A stretch of 64,000 nt of DNA from Anaerosalibacter bizertensis (GTDB lineage Bacteria > Bacillota > Clostridia > Tissierellales > Sporanaerobacteraceae). The notes under the pieces are model-generated. The model ran no database searches. It was not told the DNA's origin and worked only from the letters and a program-made list of their open reading frames with translations. Shown here one piece after another: positions 61,638 through 64,000 of this stretch (within the stretch, counting starts at the first letter, position 1; every line of letters starts with the position of its first letter). The translations under genes and the position numbers were made by a program. The stretch covers positions 1 to 64,000 of the forward strand of contig NZ_VULR01000005.1 in assembly GCF_009696605.1 (NCBI RefSeq), in the 5' to 3' direction.

Positions 61638-62919
61638 AAGAATTCATTATATCTACTATTACTTTATCTGTATTTGACATTCCTTTGCTACTTAAAATAC
61701 CTATATTTTCTATAGTTTCTTCTGCTGTGGTGCCTAAAATACCATTGTCAGGCTTCACTATTATATTATCTAATGCAAGATATGAAGATAGTACTGCTTC
61801 TCCTGCTGATGTGGAAAGTTTTAATGTACAGGTTTCCTTAGCTCCGTCACATACCATGCCAGTAAGATTTGCTAACATATTTTGTACAGAACCAGATATT
61901 TGTTCATCATTTCCACCTAACATCCAAGTAATAGCTGCACTAGCTCCTACTCCTGCTGATATGGCACAACCACAAAGAGCTGACAATTTTCCAACATAGG
62001 ATTTTACAAACTTATTTATTATATGACCATAAAATATTGCTCTAATAAGTTTTTCTCTTTCAATATCTCCATATTCATAAACTGCTACAATAGGTAGAAT
62101 AACCCCAAGGCCTTGATTGCCACTACCTCCACTAGTCATTATTGGGCAATCTCCACCGCCCATTCTAAAATCTGCTCCTGCTGCAGTCAATATTCTAGCT
62201 TTCATAAATGGATTGTTCCCTACTTTTCCTTCTTGCTGAAATTTTGACAGTCCACATCCTAAACCTAGTCCACTTTTATGTTCAATCCCCTTTTCAGCTG
62301 CAGCCTTGTTCATCTCTATACCATCTTCAATAAAATCCAACTTTTCTATAGATATACTTTCGCATATTTCTCTAAACTCTTTTAATGTAAATTGTTTTAA
62401 AAAGTCTGATGAATTCTTTTCTTCATCCAGGACATCTTCATAAACTACTTTCCCATTTAATTTGACTTTTTCAATATGAGCATGGCTATCTTTTAATATT
62501 ACTTCTACATTGTTCTTTTCATTTTCCATAACTACTTTTACATAAACATGTGGTGTATTATTTTCCATTAATAATATGATTTTTTCTTCTTTAACCATGT
62601 TTTTAGCAATTTTTATATATTCTTCATTTACATTTTTTAGTACACAAAGTCCTTCTTCTACCACTCCACAAACTGCACCTAAAGCAGCTGCTAACTCCAA
62701 TCCACTTTCACTTGTCTTTGGAATTATAACGAACTTACCATTTTTAAATATATTTAAACTTACGTTAACCCTAATCTTATTTACTTTTCCATTTAAATAT
62801 TTTTTAGCAACAGCAGATGCATAAGCTACTGCCACTGGCTCTGTACAACCTATAGCTGGTATAGTTTCTTTTTTTACCATTTTTAATAAAGTATCTTCAA
62901 AATCTTTTTTATCCATCAT
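61636..62919 (-). CDS. L-cysteine desulfidase (CyuA/UPF0597 family)
   Basis: Predicted [4Fe-4S] enzyme that converts cysteine to pyruvate, ammonia and sulfide in the cytosol; the family also resembles the serine dehydratase alpha subunit. Cys ligands are visible in IPAIGCTEPVAVAYA (about residue 25), ALCGCAISAG and MVCDGAKETCTLK; glycine-rich blocks GLGCGLSKF and GGGDCPIMTSGGSGNQGL follow. 427 residues, full length. Its promoter is sigma-54 type, and the likely activator gene is just upstream. Confidence 0.9.
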   Translation of the reverse strand: MMDKKDFEDTLLKMVKKETIPAIGCTEPVAVAYASAVAKKYLNGKVNKIRVNVSLNIFKNGKFVIIPKTSESGLELAAALGAVCGVVEEGLCVLKNVNEEYIKIAKNMVKEEKIILLMENNTPHVYVKVVMENEKNNVEVILKDSHAHIEKVKLNGKVVYEDVLDEEKNSSDFLKQFTLKEFREICESISIEKLDFIEDGIEMNKAAAEKGIEHKSGLGLGCGLSKFQQEGKVGNNPFMKARILTAAGADFRMGGGDCPIMTSGGSGNQGLGVILPIVAVYEYGDIEREKLIRAIFYGHIINKFVKSYVGKLSALCGCAISAGVGASAAITWMLGGNDEQISGSVQNMLANLTGMVCDGAKETCTLKLSTSAGEAVLSSYLALDNIIVKPDNGILGTTAEETIENIGILSSKGMSNTDKVIVDIMNS

Positions 62920-62935
62920 TATATCAACTACCTTT

Positions 62936-62960
62936 CAAATATAGTTGTTAACTATATTTG
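62936..62960. promoter_or_regulatory. 25-bp inverted repeat at the desulfidase transcription start
   Basis: CAAATATAGTT-N3-AACTATATTTG, perfect 11-bp arms. It begins at the -12 element and runs past the expected start site (about 62951), a position for a repressor. Confidence 0.5.
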
Positions 62961-62978
62961 TTGCAATAATTATGCCAA
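62960..62978 (-). promoter_or_regulatory. Sigma-54 (-24/-12) promoter of the cysteine desulfidase gene
   Basis: TTGGCATAATTATTGCAAC on the minus strand; the GG and GC elements are exactly 12 bp apart, and TTGGCA-N6-TTGCA matches the consensus closely. The start codon is about 40 nt downstream. Confidence 0.88.
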
Positions 62979-63047
62979 AATACTATCACATCTGTTAAAG
63001 TCTGTAAGCAAGTTAAATACTGCATTCTGTTTTTTAAAAAATTCATA

Positions 63048-63089
63048 TAAAAAACAAAAGTTATTCGCATTTCTGCAAATAACTTTTGT
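63048..63089 (-). terminator. Terminator of the sigma-54 activator gene, with a palindromic half of the activator motif
   Basis: A 16-bp stem (63054-63069 with 63074-63089, one wobble pair, GAAA loop) followed by a T-run on the minus strand. The stem contains TTTGCA-N4-TGCGAA (63064-63079), resembling the upstream sites at 63152-63187. Confidence 0.75.
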
Positions 63090-63151
63090 ATAAAAACAAT
63101 ATATTATAATAGATACACTTATCATCCTTGTTTTGGATGGTTTAAAAATCA

Positions 63152-63187
63152 TTTGCATATTTGCAAATGGTTTTGCATTATTGCAAA
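63152..63187. promoter_or_regulatory. Paired activator-binding palindromes (UAS)
   Basis: TTTGCA-N4-TGCAAA occurs twice (63152-63167 and 63172-63187), centres 20 bp apart, about 190 bp upstream of the sigma-54 promoter, overlapping the end of the activator gene. Position and symmetry match enhancer sites for a dimeric sigma-54 activator. Confidence 0.75.
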
Positions 63188-64000
63188 TCATATTTAGTTA
63201 ATTTCCTATAAAAGGTAGCTAAATTTATATCCAAAATATTAGAAATTTGCTTTTTAGCCTTAGTACTAGTTCCGTATTCTTTCAACATAGAAGTAATTAT
63301 ATGTTTTTCATAGTTTTCCATCTGTTGTTTAAGTGTTAATTTATTAGAGTCTATATGCTCTAAACCTTTATTTGAAGAGCCTTTTATACTATCTGGAAGA
63401 TCATCTATTGTTATAGTGTCTTTATTTGATATATTGACTAAGTACTCTATTATGTTTTCAAGCTCCCTTATATTTCCTGGCCAATTGTATTTTATAAAGG
63501 CTTCTTTTACTTCAGAAGAAAATCCTTCAATGTCTTTTTCTAATTTAATACAATATTTTTTTAGCATAGCTTCACTTAAGATTAATATGTCCTTTTTCCT
63601 ATTCCTAAGGGGCGGGATATAGATTGGTATAATATTTAATCTATAGTATAAATCTTCTCTAAACTTCCCTTCCTTAACCATTTCTTCTAGATTTTTATTA
63701 GTAGCAGCTATTAATCTAAAGTTAATAGAAATCAATTCTTTCCCACCTATCCTCATAAAAGATTGTTCTTGCAATACTCTTAAAAGTTTAGGTTGAAGAT
63801 GTATTGGCAAATCCCCTATCTCATCTAAAAATAGGGTTCCTCCATTAGCTAGTTCAAACTTTCCCATTTGTCCTTCCCGTTTAGCTCCTGTAAATGCTCC
63901 CCCTTCATATCCAAATAGCTCCGACTCCAATAAATTATCTGGTATAGAGGCACAGTTTATTGGAATTATAGGTGCATGTTTTCTTGGACTGGCATAATGA
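63178..64000 (-). CDS. Sigma-54-dependent transcriptional activator (partial, runs off the right edge)
   Basis: The AAA+ domain is visible from its N-terminal part: [19 protein letters not shown], then GAFTGA (contact with sigma-54), Walker [31 protein letters not shown] and [13 protein letters not shown]. The C-terminus holds a Fis/TyrR-like helix-turn-helix ([23 protein letters not shown]). The N-terminal sensor domain lies outside the window. The adjacent -24/-12 promoter and palindromes suggest that it controls the cysteine desulfidase gene, so its signal may be cysteine or a related amino acid. Confidence 0.9.
   Translation of the reverse strand, partial: HYASPRKHAPIIPINCASIPDNLLESELFGYEGGAFTGAKREGQMGKFELANGGTLFLDEIGDLPIHLQPKLLRVLQEQSFMRIGGKELISINFRLIAATNKNLEEMVKEGKFREDLYYRLNIIPIYIPPLRNRKKDILILSEAMLKKYCIKLEKDIEGFSSEVKEAFIKYNWPGNIRELENIIEYLVNISNKDTITIDDLPDSIKGSSNKGLEHIDSNKLTLKQQMENYEKHIITSMLKEYGTSTKAKKQISNILDINLATFYRKLTKYDLQ

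Noticed and set aside
62970-63191. Minus-strand frame between the activator and desulfidase genes
   Set aside because: It covers the sigma-54 promoter, terminator and activator palindromes, has no ribosome site and has no recognisable product.
1-64000. CRISPR arrays, tRNA, rRNA or riboswitches
   Set aside because: No regularly spaced repeats and no cloverleaf or known riboswitch core were seen on either strand. This was by eye only; Infernal and tRNAscan would settle it.

Overview
The window is a very AT-rich, tightly packed chromosomal segment, almost all of it read on the minus strand, from a low-GC Gram-positive anaerobe. The gene content fits the class Clostridia or Tissierellia: patches of GGAGG-type ribosome sites with many TTG and GTG starts, a BrnQ carrier, HypA/HypB, a predicted Fe-S cysteine desulfidase under a sigma-54 promoter, PTS-based uptake of cell-wall sugars, and small hydrophobic proteins. 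The genus cannot be fixed from the sequence alone.

Region by region. 0-5.3 kb: a lipoprotein L,D-transpeptidase, the TldD/TldE pair, a 55-residue membrane peptide and a CYTH enzyme. 5.3-16.9 kb: an amino-sugar salvage block. nagA and nagB are followed by a phosphoesterase and the YhaO/YhaN nuclease pair, and then by murQ-murP-mupG-murR-crr, whose promoter carries two 17-bp palindromes. Together these genes take up MurNAc-containing sugars and feed them to fructose-6-phosphate. 17-23.3 kb: housekeeping and orphan genes (DUF378, a metallopeptidase, a patatin, a YkuK protein, PhzF, a TIM-barrel protein, a Cu/Zn SOD) and an internally deleted creatininase.

23.7-35.2 kb is a defence and decay zone. 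It holds a type I restriction system (hsdR, a half-size S gene, hsdM, hsdS) behind a palindrome-flanked promoter, a topoisomerase III remnant, an MmeI-like restriction-modification gene broken in two, the relic of a Bce-type two-component system with its ABC permease tail, and a truncated, frameshifted uvsE that starts inside hypA.

35.1-47 kb is the most original part. hypB, a large FAD/Fe-S oxidoreductase and hypA form one operon; fmdE and a complete metallophore-type ABC importer form another. The two promoters share a roughly 150-bp architecture with identical spacing (TTGACA-17-TAnAAT, a palindrome, a 27-bp block and a distal inverted copy). Next to them lies a two-gene unit of a domesticated-looking transposase and an amine-oxidase-like flavoprotein. 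No hydrogenase structural gene is in the window. I propose a metal (perhaps nickel) acquisition and insertion regulon and, as a speculation, that the transposase-like protein binds the shared elements.

47-61.5 kb: a CPBP protease, BrnQ, an MBL hydrolase, an isochorismatase-like hydrolase, a short YidC, a GIY-YIG protein, a Zn/Mn-type ABC transporter whose two permeases both end in winged-helix-like domains, a MATE pump, a DUF5714 protein, a HAD phosphatase, a cold-shock protein and a phosphoglycerate-mutase-like phosphatase. 61.6-64 kb: a cysteine desulfidase gene with a clear -24/-12 promoter and upstream palindromes, adjacent to a sigma-54 activator gene that runs off the right edge.
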